Of a stretch of 57,030 nucleotides of DNA, positions 38,397-45,395 are shown piece by piece (positions within the stretch are counted from its first letter, which is position 1; each line of letters starts with the position of its first letter). This DNA comes from Bacteroidota bacterium. GTDB lineage: Bacteria > Bacteroidota > Bacteroidia > Chitinophagales > Saprospiraceae. The DNA is taken from NCBI GenBank assembly GCA_963169455.1, contig CAUJDW010000045.1:1-57030 (forward strand). Direction: 5' to 3'. The notes under the pieces were generated by a model. The model made no database searches. It saw nothing but the letters and a program-made list of their open reading frames with translations, and was not told the DNA's origin. Made by a program: the position numbers and the translations under genes.

Positions 38397-39017
38397 TCAC
38401 TCGGCTGACTGCCTTTCCGCCGCCAGGTATTTCTCCAGCACCTGCAGGCCTTTGGGTGAGGCAATTCCGTGTATATGGTAATTGATGTATTCCCGGTACA
38501 GTTGGCTCATATTGTAATCGCGCGAAGGGAAAAGGCCATCATCGGCGATCAGGGAAGATTTCCCCACGCAAAGTTTGGCCACGATATCGAGGTTGACATT
38601 TGAACGGTAAACCCCCTCCCGGATGCCGCGCTCCAGGTTTTCCTTCATGATGGTATAAACGTGCCGCTGGTGCAGGGACTCCAACTGCTTCCAGGTTTCC
38701 GGGTAATATTTCTGAAGGTCATACACCGTCGTGGCGGACAATTGCCGCAACTGCTCCATGACGTACCGCGCGATCTTGAGCAACTCATCGATGGCATTGG
38801 CAGACTGCATGTGTATGCGGCGCATCACTTCCTTTTCCTGCTCGGCCTGTTGCTGAAACAATTGCCCGATCAGGTCGCTTTTGTTCGCCACATACTGGTA
38901 CAGGGTCTTCTTTGATATGCCCAGCTCGCGGGAGATGTCATCCATGGTGATGCTTTTGATCCCAAAGCGCATAAAAAGCTCAAAGGATTTTTTTAGAATG
39001 TGCTGTTTTAAATCCAT
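38397..39017 (-). CDS. TetR/AcrR family transcriptional regulator
   Basis: 206 aa from ATG 39017. The N-terminal helix-turn-helix is typical: ILKKSFELFMRFGIKSITMDDISRELGISKKTLYQYVANKSDLI (7-50). The C-terminal ligand-binding domain is of the Bacteroidota TetR type with LQKYYPETWKQLESLH. First gene of the tolC-hlyD-RND operon, so it most likely represses it. A promoter and an overlapping inverted repeat lie just upstream. Confidence 0.93.
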   Translation of the reverse strand: MDLKQHILKKSFELFMRFGIKSITMDDISRELGISKKTLYQYVANKSDLIGQLFQQQAEQEKEVMRRIHMQSANAIDELLKIARYVMEQLRQLSATTVYDLQKYYPETWKQLESLHQRHVYTIMKENLERGIREGVYRSNVNLDIVAKLCVGKSSLIADDGLFPSRDYNMSQLYREYINYHIHGIASPKGLQVLEKYLAAERQSAE

Positions 39018-39059
39018 CCTGCTGTTTCTGTGTTTAGGGTGCAGCTGCCTGATGAGCTG

Positions 39060-39090
39060 CAAAAGTATCCCTGAAAAACATAGGAAACAA
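39060..39090 (-). promoter_or_regulatory. Promoter of the tetR-efflux operon
   Basis: TTG (39090-39088), 20-bp spacer, TACTTTTG (39067-39060) on the minus strand: a full match to TTG-N17-23-TAnnTTTG. The leader is about 38 nt. Confidence 0.65.
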
Positions 39091-39111
39091 TATCAGGTTT
39101 ATGAGTTTCCT
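39082..39111. promoter_or_regulatory. Candidate TetR operator
   Basis: Inverted repeat AGGAAAC (39082-39088) and GTTTCCT (39105-39111), 16 bp apart, overlapping the -33 element. Size and position suit autorepression by the TetR protein encoded just downstream. Confidence 0.45.
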
Positions 39112-39318
39112 GTTTTTTTGCAGTAAAAAATACGGAGGCCCCTGTTCCCGCTACAAACGCAGTAAAAACAGGGATAAAAGAGGCGTAATAACAGATGAAC
39201 GGGCGCGGAAAAGCGGCGGGCGAGCGGGAGGGAAAATCCACCTACTGAACAAGGTTCAGAATTTAATTCTGTAAAAAAGCGAACCACAAACAAGTGTTCA
39301 GGCAGGCAGGCGATATCC

Positions 39319-39936
39319 CTAATCTTCTTCTTTTTCGAGAAAAGCCTGCCAGTCCCCGGGCGTATCCAGGTCGAACTGCCCCTGAGGGAAAGGAAGGGGC
39401 ACGAGGCGGTTGCGGTATTTGAGGATCAGCGGTTTTGCCCCGGGCTGCCCATTCAGGGCGAGCAGCTCGGGAAACAGGGTTTTCCGGAACAGGGCGGGCA
39501 CGCCCAGGCTATGCCCATAGGCCGACACCACGCCGAGCATTTCCGGCGCAGCCTCCAGCCGGCGCGCCATGTCTTCCAGCCGGGCGGCATCCAGGTAGGG
39601 TTGGTCCACCAGAATGAAAAACGCAGCTTCCAGTTCCGGTTCGGCCTGGAGGAGCGCCCCGAGCCCCGCCGCCACCGAGCTGCCCATACCGCTCTGCCAG
39701 TCGTGGTTGTAGGCCAGCAGGGCCTCCCCCGGCTTTAATTCGGGTTCGATTTGAGCCGCGTGCGCCCCCAGCACAACCACCAATGGCCGGAAGGGGCCGG
39801 CCAGGGCCAACTCCAGTGCATGCCGGATCAGGCTACGGCCCCGGTAGCGGAGCAACTGCTTGGGCTGCCCCATGCGCGTGGAAGCGCCGGCAGCGAGCAG
39901 GACGATTCCTGCTGTGAGGGGCGCGGTGCGTTTCAT
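39319..39936 (-). CDS. MobA-like NTP transferase (molybdenum cofactor cytidylyl/guanylyltransferase family)
   Basis: 205 aa from ATG 39936. The nucleotidyltransferase signature VLLAAGASTRMGQPKQLL (12-29) is complete; DQPYLD (111-116) supplies the metal-binding Asp. It resembles MocA (MPT cytidylyltransferase) and the related proteins next to xanthine-dehydrogenase-type enzymes. No molybdoenzyme gene is in view, so the substrate is uncertain. It follows the cytochrome-c'-like gene by 11 bp and is likely co-transcribed. Confidence 0.85.
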   Translation of the reverse strand: MKRTAPLTAGIVLLAAGASTRMGQPKQLLRYRGRSLIRHALELALAGPFRPLVVVLGAHAAQIEPELKPGEALLAYNHDWQSGMGSSVAAGLGALLQAEPELEAAFFILVDQPYLDAARLEDMARRLEAAPEMLGVVSAYGHSLGVPALFRKTLFPELLALNGQPGAKPLILKYRNRLVPLPFPQGQFDLDTPGDWQAFLEKEED

Positions 39937-39947
39937 CAATGGCGGCC

Positions 39948-40400
39948 TTAATATAATTTTTTGATCCGCACCATCGGGCCGGGGCACAAGGCCTGGTGGC
40001 ATCCCATGCAACTGTTCACCATGTTGCCGAACAGTTGCGAAGCCTGCGCCACATCTGCTTCCTGCAAGGCCTTCATCGTCTGAAGGTACGACAGCGCGTG
40101 TACTTTGTAATCGACGGAAGCGGCCTTCTCGGGCTGGGTTGCCTGAGCCGTCAGTATCCTGTCGTAATCAACACCCGTGCGGGGCGCTTTGCCGCGTTCG
40201 ATCTGTTGTTTCATCAGCAGCGCATCGTCGAACATGGCGCGCATCAGCAGGGCCAGCTCGCTGTCGCCGTTGGGGTTGACAGGCTGGGGCTCGCCCGCCG
40301 CTTTTTGGGAAGCACAGGACAGGAGGTAGCCGCTGAGCAGAAAGGCCAGGGAAACGGCCGGGATCCGGAGGCGGCTGGTGATGCTGGAATGCTTTGGCAT
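39948..40400 (-). CDS. Cytochrome c'-like haem lipoprotein
   Basis: 150 aa lipoprotein (SGYLLSC, Cys29). A single haem-binding CMGCH (131-135) sits close to the C terminus, the placement seen in class II cytochromes c (cytochrome c'), and the rest is helical. The second Cys in HQALCPGP is unusual. Likely membrane-anchored, periplasmic electron carrier or gas sensor; no redox partner is adjacent. Confidence 0.78.
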   Translation of the reverse strand: MPKHSSITSRLRIPAVSLAFLLSGYLLSCASQKAAGEPQPVNPNGDSELALLMRAMFDDALLMKQQIERGKAPRTGVDYDRILTAQATQPEKAASVDYKVHALSYLQTMKALQEADVAQASQLFGNMVNSCMGCHQALCPGPMVRIKKLY

Positions 40401-40413
40401 AGCGGTTTTGGCG

Positions 40414-40421
40414 CAAAGATA
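40414..40421 (-). promoter_or_regulatory. -7 box of the cytochrome c'-like gene
   Basis: TATCTTTG on the minus strand fits TAnnTTTG, 13 bp before the ATG at 40400. No TTG -33 element at a good distance. Confidence 0.4.
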
Positions 40422-40433
40422 GTGCGTTAAGGG

Positions 40434-41570
40434 CTAATCTTTCTGATCTTCCTGCTTCAGGTTCATCAATTCCAGAACCTTATCCACCGGCAGCGCCTCG
40501 ATCGTCCGCCCGTTGCCCGTCATCGTCCGGGCTGCAAAAAGGGAATTGAGGATGGCTTCCTCCGTCGCTTCTATGGCAGCCAGAAAAAGCGGCGACATCG
40601 CGTTGTTGTCGAGCACTTCCTGCTTCAGCAGGGGGCTTTCCGCCAGGAAGGGCGCGCGCAGGCCTTCTGCGGTGGAGAAAGCGATGACGTAATCGCCGCT
40701 GCCGTTGGAGGCTATCCCGCCGGTGCGGGCCAGGCCCAGCATAGCCCTCTTTGCCAGGCGCTTCAGGTTGCGCGCGTCGGCCGGGGCGTCGGTGGCCAGC
40801 ACGATCATACAGGAGCCGTCAGCAGTGTCTTTGAGGCTTTTGCTGAGATAATACTGCCCCAGGGCCTCCCCTATCGGAAAACCGCCGACCTGCAATACGC
40901 CGCCGAAATTGGTTTGCACCAGAACGCCCACCGTATAGCCTCCAAGCTTTTCCGGCAGGCGCCGCGATGCCGTCCCGATGCCGCCTTTGAAGCCGAAACA
41001 AACCGTGCCGGCGCCGGCGCCAACATTGCCTTCAGCCACGGGCCCGCCGGAAGCCTCTGCGATGGCCGCCAGTACGTGTTCCTTCCGGATATGCCGCCCT
41101 CTGATGTCGTTCAGCGCGCCGTCGTTGGTCTCCCCCACCACCGGGTTGACGGATCGGACGGCTTCGTTGCCGGGCCGGGACAAGGTGTAGTCGATGAGGG
41201 CGTCGCAGGCAACAGGCACGCTCAGTGTGTTGGTGAGCACTATGGGCGTTTCGATATTGCCCAGTTCCTCCACCTGGCTGTAGCCGGCCAGCTTGCCAAA
41301 ACCGTTTCCGATGTATATGGCGGCGGGAACTTTTTCCTGGAAGATATTGCCCCCGTGAGGCAGGATGGCCGTCACGCCCGTCCGGACGCTGTCGCCGGCG
41401 ATGAGGGTAAGGTGGCCTACCCGCACGCCCGCGACGTCCGTGACGGCATTGAGCGGCCCGGGAGCCAATACGCCCGGGCTCAGTCCGTATTCGCGAACCC
41501 TTTTGTTTTGCGCCATAGCTGAATAGTTGATAACCAACAAGATAAAAAAGACAAGGAATTTCAATTGCAT
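40434..41570 (-). CDS. P1 family peptidase (DmpA/L-aminopeptidase type), exported
   Basis: 378 aa from ATG 41570, giving a signal peptide (LKFLVFFILLVINYSAMAQ). P1 peptidases are Ntn-type enzymes that cut themselves before the nucleophile Ser. The block DGSCMIVLATDAP fits, with Ser253 as the new N terminus of a 126-residue beta subunit, the same beta-subunit length as I recall for DmpA. Also GVRVGHLTL near the N terminus and ARTGGIASNGSGDYVIAFST. It removes N-terminal D- or L-residues from short peptides; here probably periplasmic. Confidence 0.9.
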   Translation of the reverse strand: MQLKFLVFFILLVINYSAMAQNKRVREYGLSPGVLAPGPLNAVTDVAGVRVGHLTLIAGDSVRTGVTAILPHGGNIFQEKVPAAIYIGNGFGKLAGYSQVEELGNIETPIVLTNTLSVPVACDALIDYTLSRPGNEAVRSVNPVVGETNDGALNDIRGRHIRKEHVLAAIAEASGGPVAEGNVGAGAGTVCFGFKGGIGTASRRLPEKLGGYTVGVLVQTNFGGVLQVGGFPIGEALGQYYLSKSLKDTADGSCMIVLATDAPADARNLKRLAKRAMLGLARTGGIASNGSGDYVIAFSTAEGLRAPFLAESPLLKQEVLDNNAMSPLFLAAIEATEEAILNSLFAARTMTGNGRTIEALPVDKVLELMNLKQEDQKD

Positions 41571-41607
41571 AAATTTCAGGTGGTTTGAAATGTTTGCCTC
41601 TAAGCCA

Positions 41608-41656
41608 GTCACGGGGTGGCTCGCCTGATATTACTGACGATCAGCCGCCCCGTGAC
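41608..41656. promoter_or_regulatory. Hairpin between divergent P1 peptidase and DUF4197 genes
   Basis: GTCACGGGGTGGCT (41608-41621) and AGCCGCCCCGTGAC (41643-41656) pair in 13 of 14 positions, with a further GCC/GGC just outside. It lies between two divergent starts, so it is not a plain terminator. It could be a 5'-leader structure or operator for the peptidase gene. Confidence 0.4.
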
Positions 41657-41745
41657 AGGCTGTTAAGAAGCTTAACAAATGGCCTAAGGGCTGTTTTTGT
41701 TTTGTTAATCCGCCGGGGCGGAAACCGGCAGCGGAGGAAACTGCC

Positions 41746-41753
41746 TAATTTTG
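41746..41753 (+). promoter_or_regulatory. -7 box of the DUF4197 gene
   Basis: TAATTTTG matches TAnnTTTG. It lies 36 bp before ATG 41790, which has a good GAAGGA ribosome-binding site. Confidence 0.4.
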
Positions 41754-41789
41754 GCCTTCAAACAGCTCAAAATAAAAAATCCGAAGGAA

Positions 41790-42521
41790 ATGATCAGAAG
41801 ACTTTTCGCATTGACACTCAGCCTGGCCATTATTGGCGGCCTCAACGCCCAGGCCTGGAAGGACAAACTCAACCAAGCCAAGGACAAACTCACCGGCGGC
41901 GCGCCCCTGAGCCAGGAGGAAGTTGGCCGCGGCCTGAAGGAAGCCCTCGACACCGGGGTAGGCGAAGCCGTCAGTTTCCTGTCTGCCGAAGATGGGTATT
42001 ACAAAAGCATGTACAAGATACTGCTGCCGGAAGAAGCACAGCAACTGGCAAGCCGACTGCGGGCCGTACCCGGCTTCTCCAACTTCGAGGAAGAAGCCCT
42101 GCTGAAGATCAACCGCGCTGCCGAAGACGCCGCCCAAAAGGCCAAGCCTATTTTCGTCAGCGCCATCAAACAGATGACCTTCCAGGACGCCATGAACCTG
42201 CTGATGGGCGACAAGGACGCCGCCACGCGCTACCTGGAAAAAACCACCTACTCTCAGCTCTACGACGAGTTCAAGCCCGTCATCATCGAATCGCTCGACA
42301 AATTCAACGCCCGCACCTACTGGCGCGAGGGCGTGACGGCCTACAACAAGCTCCCACTGGTTTCCAGGGCCAACCCCGAACTGGACGAATACGTCACCAA
42401 ACAGGCTTTGCTGGGCTTGTTCAGCCTGGTCGAAAAGAAAGAGCTGGATATCCGCGAAAATACGGCGGCGCGCACCTCGGAATTGCTGCGCAAAGTGTTT
42501 GCAAAACAGGACCGGGGGTGA
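41790..42521 (+). CDS. DUF4197 family exported protein
   Basis: 243 aa from ATG 41790, which is directly preceded by GAAGGA and followed by a signal peptide (IRRLFALTLSLAIIGGLNAQA). The mature protein is all-helical and carries family features: LSQEEVGRGLKEALDTGVGEAV, VPGFSNFEEEALLKINRAAEDAA, ATRYLEKTTYSQLYDEFKPVI and the C-terminal TKQALLGLFSLVEKKELDIREN. Found in many Gram-negative bacteria; function unknown, periplasmic. Confidence 0.88.
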   Translation: MIRRLFALTLSLAIIGGLNAQAWKDKLNQAKDKLTGGAPLSQEEVGRGLKEALDTGVGEAVSFLSAEDGYYKSMYKILLPEEAQQLASRLRAVPGFSNFEEEALLKINRAAEDAAQKAKPIFVSAIKQMTFQDAMNLLMGDKDAATRYLEKTTYSQLYDEFKPVIIESLDKFNARTYWREGVTAYNKLPLVSRANPELDEYVTKQALLGLFSLVEKKELDIRENTAARTSELLRKVFAKQDRG

Positions 42522-42673
42522 TGGGAAGCCGGATTTGCCCTGGCTTTTTTGAAACGCGACGCAAAGGCTTGATTTTCTCCGGGCCTCCTTCCCACTTCCC
42601 ATCCCGGCCTCCATACTGTCGGTACGGGACTCCCTTCGGCCCCTTCCGGCTTCCGGCTTGAAATACCCCTGAC

Positions 42674-42769
42674 ATGATTACCGTCATCCAAGTCCGCGGC
42701 CTCTCCAGGCGCTACCGCATCGGGCGCCAGGAGTTCAGAACGGAACTTTACGCGCCGGTGCTTTGTTAG
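42674..42769 (+). pseudogene. Remnant of an ABC-transporter ATP-binding protein (N-terminal 31 codons)
   Basis: ATG 42674 opens a 31-codon frame, MITVIQVRGLSRRYRIGRQEF..., ending in TAG 42767. The start looks like the N terminus of polysaccharide/teichoic-acid-export ATPases (Wzt/TagH type: I-V-x-x-LS-x-RYRIG). The Walker A region and everything after is gone; arfB begins 18 bp later. It is most likely a deletion relic, though a short chance frame is possible. Confidence 0.4.
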
Positions 42770-42787
42770 TGAGGCAAAACCAAAAAA

Positions 42788-43240
42788 ATGGATCCGAGGA
42801 CACTACATGGAGAATTGCGTTTTCGCAGTTCGCGCAGCGGGGGCAGCGGCGGGCAGCACGTCAACAAAGTCGAAACGAAGGTAGAGCTGCTTTTCGCTGT
42901 GGAAGGCTCCGCCCTGCTAACCGAAGAGCAGAAGGCGCGCATACGGGAGGCCCTGGGCAAGCGCATCAGCAAGGAAGGCATTCTGCAGGTCACCTGCGGC
43001 AGGGAGCGCTCGCAGTTGCTCAACAAGCAGGCGGCCATCCGGCAGTTCAACCAGCTCGTAGAAAAAGCGTTGCGGCCGCCGAAGAAGCGCAAAGCAGTCA
43101 AAAAGCTAACGGCCGAGCCTGAAAAGAGGCTCCAGGGCAAGCGGCGGCGCGCCGAGAAAAAAGCGGCGCGCCGGAAGGCCATCCCCGACAACGGCGATGG
43201 CCTTCTTTTTTTTGGCCAATCTTTGGCAAAAGGCCGCTGA
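42788..43240 (+). CDS. arfB: Ribosome-rescue peptidyl-tRNA hydrolase ArfB (YaeJ)
   Basis: 150 aa. It frees ribosomes stalled at the 3' end of nonstop mRNAs by hydrolysing peptidyl-tRNA. The GGQ catalytic motif is at 21-23 within RSSRSGGSGGQHVNKVETKVEL, as in class I release factors. The basic C-terminal tail that enters the empty mRNA channel is present (KRRRAEKKAARRK, about 118-130). The last 20 residues (AIPDNGDGLLFFGQSLAKGR) do not look like the family. Their codons form a strong intrinsic terminator (43174-43213), so many transcripts may lack the stop codon (see findings). Confidence 0.93.
   Translation: MDPRTLHGELRFRSSRSGGSGGQHVNKVETKVELLFAVEGSALLTEEQKARIREALGKRISKEGILQVTCGRERSQLLNKQAAIRQFNQLVEKALRPPKKRKAVKKLTAEPEKRLQGKRRRAEKKAARRKAIPDNGDGLLFFGQSLAKGR
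43174..43213 (+). terminator. Intrinsic terminator inside the arfB coding region
   Basis: A perfect 10-bp stem GAAGGCCATC (43174-43183) / GATGGCCTTC (43196-43205) with a 12-nt loop is followed by eight T (43206-43213). The arfB stop codon comes only at 43238-43240, about 25 bases later. Confidence 0.8.
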
Positions 43241-43272
43241 AAGCCTATTTTGGGCCATCAACACAACTGCTT

Positions 43273-44148
43273 ATGAACCGCCTTGTTCTACTTCCCCTTT
43301 TTGCATCCCTTTTCAGCGCCTTCACCATCATGGCACAGGAAAAAACTGCATTTGAGCTTTTCGGCCGCGACGGCAAAACCGTCAAATACGGCAAATTGCT
43401 GAAGGAGGCCCGGCAGGCCGACGTCGTCTTCTTCGGCGAGCTGCACAACAACCCCATCGCCCACTGGCTGCAACTGGAACTGGCGCATGGCCTGCATCAG
43501 GAGCTTGCCGGCAGGCTGGTGCTGGGCGCCGAGATGTTCGAAACCGACAACCAGCTGCTGCTCGACGAATACCTGGCCGATATCATCAACACCAAAAGCT
43601 TCGAGGAAGAAGCCCGACTCTGGAAAAACTACAAAACCGACTACAAGCCGCTGGTGGAATTCGCCAAATCCAATGGGCTGCCCTTCATTGCCACCAACGT
43701 GCCGCGGCGGTACGCCAACCTCGTATACCGCAAGGGCTTTGAAGGCCTCGAAGGCCTTTCCGTGGAAGCCAAACGCTACCTGCCGCCCCTGCCCGTCGCC
43801 TACGACGCCAGCCTGCCCGGCTACCAGAAAATGGTGAGCATGATGGGCGGCCACGGCGGCGAATCCAGCGAAAACCTGCCGAAAGCCCAGGCGATCAAGG
43901 ACGCTACCATGGCCCATTTTATCAGCCGGAACTGGGAGAAAGGGAAAACCTTCCTGCACTTCAACGGTTCTTATCACTCAGACAATGACGAGGGCATACT
44001 CTGGTACCTGAAGTCGTACCGGCCCGAAGTGAACATGTTGTCCATTACCGTGGTGGAGCAGGCCGATGTGAGCGAGCTGGAAGAGGAAAACAAGGGAACG
44101 GCCGATTTTATCATCGTAGTGACGGAGCGCATGGCAAAGACGCATTGA
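43273..44148 (+). CDS. ChaN family (haem-binding/iron-regulated) exported protein
   Basis: 291 aa with a signal peptide (LVLLPLFASLFSAFTIMAQ). The ChaN/EreA-like motif VVFFGELHNNPIAHWLQLEL (51-70, Glu56 and His58) is clear, and NLPKAQAIKDATMAHFI and TFLHFNGSYHSDNDEGILWYL near the C terminus supply further conserved His. ChaN dimers bind haem on the cell surface or periplasm; a hydrolase-like role has also been considered for the fold. It begins 33 bp after arfB, separated from it by the terminator. Confidence 0.88.
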   Translation: MNRLVLLPLFASLFSAFTIMAQEKTAFELFGRDGKTVKYGKLLKEARQADVVFFGELHNNPIAHWLQLELAHGLHQELAGRLVLGAEMFETDNQLLLDEYLADIINTKSFEEEARLWKNYKTDYKPLVEFAKSNGLPFIATNVPRRYANLVYRKGFEGLEGLSVEAKRYLPPLPVAYDASLPGYQKMVSMMGGHGGESSENLPKAQAIKDATMAHFISRNWEKGKTFLHFNGSYHSDNDEGILWYLKSYRPEVNMLSITVVEQADVSELEEENKGTADFIIVVTERMAKTH

Positions 44149-44193
44149 ATCAGCGATTTCTGGCATCGCGATAAATCAAACCAGCCTTAGGGC

Positions 44194-44820
44194 GTGACGA
44201 ACACACCGAAGCATACCGCTGCATTTTTCGCCGGGGCGCTGGCCCTGGCCCTGCTGCTGCCGTCCGGCTGCCGGGAGCGCAACCTGCCCATTCTGAACAA
44301 AGCCCGTGAAGAGAACGGGCAGCTGGTGTACGACCGCATTCCCGATTTCAACTTTATCAGCCAGGACAGCAGCATCGTGAACAACGCCACTTTTGCGGGC
44401 AAAGCTTATGTAGCGGATTTCTTTTTCACCTCCTGCCCCACCATCTGCCCCATCATGGCGCGCAACATGCTCCGCATTTACGAACACTTTGAAAACAACG
44501 ACAAACTACTGCTCCTCTCGCATACCATCGACCCCAAGCGCGACAGCGTCGGCAGGCTGCGGCAGTATGCGGAAAACCTGGGCGTTCGGGCCGACAAATG
44601 GTTTTTCGTCACCGGCGATAAAGACGCCCTGTACGGGATTGCCGACGACTATTTCAACATCGTCATCGAGGACCCCGGCCTGCCCGACGGCTTCGACCAC
44701 AGCGGGCGCTTCATCCTGGTGGACCCGCAGCGGCACATACGCGCTTACTGCCAGGGGACGGACAGCACGGAAGTCGAAGCATTTATCAAAAAAATCGAAA
44801 GACTGCTCGATGAGATTTAG
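44194..44820 (+). CDS. SCO1/SenC family copper chaperone lipoprotein
   Basis: 208 aa starting at GTG 44194. Lipoprotein signal ending in LLPSGC (Cys26). The thioredoxin-like copper site is CPTIC (Cys81, Cys85) with His169 in FDHSGRFILVD. SCO proteins deliver copper to the CuA site of cytochrome c oxidase or act as periplasmic thiol-redox proteins. It overlaps the cytochrome c gene that follows by 11 bp, supporting a role in respiratory-chain assembly. Confidence 0.93.
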   Translation: MTNTPKHTAAFFAGALALALLLPSGCRERNLPILNKAREENGQLVYDRIPDFNFISQDSSIVNNATFAGKAYVADFFFTSCPTICPIMARNMLRIYEHFENNDKLLLLSHTIDPKRDSVGRLRQYAENLGVRADKWFFVTGDKDALYGIADDYFNIVIEDPGLPDGFDHSGRFILVDPQRHIRAYCQGTDSTEVEAFIKKIERLLDEI

Positions 44821-45232
44821 CCTTATACTGCCCTTATTCCTTCTTGCCGCATCAGGGAGCGCGCTGCTCGCCGGCTGCGAGGGGCAGCCCTACCGGCAGG
44901 GGCAGATCCTGTACCAGAACTTCTGCGCCAACTGCCACATGGATGACGGCAGCGGCCTGCAGGGCAACATCCCCCCGCTGGCCGGGTCGGATTTTCTGCG
45001 CCAGAACCAGGAGCTCATCCCCTGCATCATACGCTACGGCCAGGAAGGCCCCATCGTGGTCAACGGCAAAACCTATAACAACCCCATGGCCGCTATTCCG
45101 CAGCTCAGCGACATCGAGATCACCAACATCATCAATTACATCAACCACTCCTGGGGCAATGATTTCGGTTATGTACAGTTTGAAACGGCCCGGCAGGTGC
45201 TGAAGGGCTGCGAAAAAAACCGCGCCAGGTAA
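44810..45232 (+). CDS. Monohaem cytochrome c lipoprotein
   Basis: 140 aa from ATG 44810, overlapping the SCO stop. Lipoprotein signal LLAGC (Cys23). Class I cytochrome c with CANCH (39-43), the GLQGNIPPLAGSDFL region typical of the family and the likely Met ligand in NNPMAAIPQLS. A C-terminal helix ITNIINYINHSWGN packs over the haem. Periplasmic electron carrier; the neighbouring SCO gene suggests a link to a haem-copper oxidase encoded elsewhere. Confidence 0.92.
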   Translation: MRFSLILPLFLLAASGSALLAGCEGQPYRQGQILYQNFCANCHMDDGSGLQGNIPPLAGSDFLRQNQELIPCIIRYGQEGPIVVNGKTYNNPMAAIPQLSDIEITNIINYINHSWGNDFGYVQFETARQVLKGCEKNRAR

Positions 45233-45395
45233 GGCATTCTCCTGTAACCTTATAAGGCCGGAAGCGTATCCCCATCCGGGTTCAAATTGTCTGATGGGTT
45301 ATCAAAGGCAATTTTTAACCCGCCCCGGCCCCTCTTTTTCCTTTGGAATTACTACTTTGGGGCGTTGCTAACAGCCAAAACTCTATCAACATCCG

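Larger units (their letters stand above)
39018..39318. other. Regulatory intergenic region upstream of tetR
   Basis: About 300 bp without a gene. It contains the tetR promoter (39060-39090) and candidate operator (39082-39111). Further upstream are two touching palindromes, CTGAAC-AAG-GTTCAG (39245-39259) and CAGAAT-TTA-ATTCTG (39257-39271), which could be further regulator sites or the end of the MobA-like gene's transcript. Confidence 0.45.
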
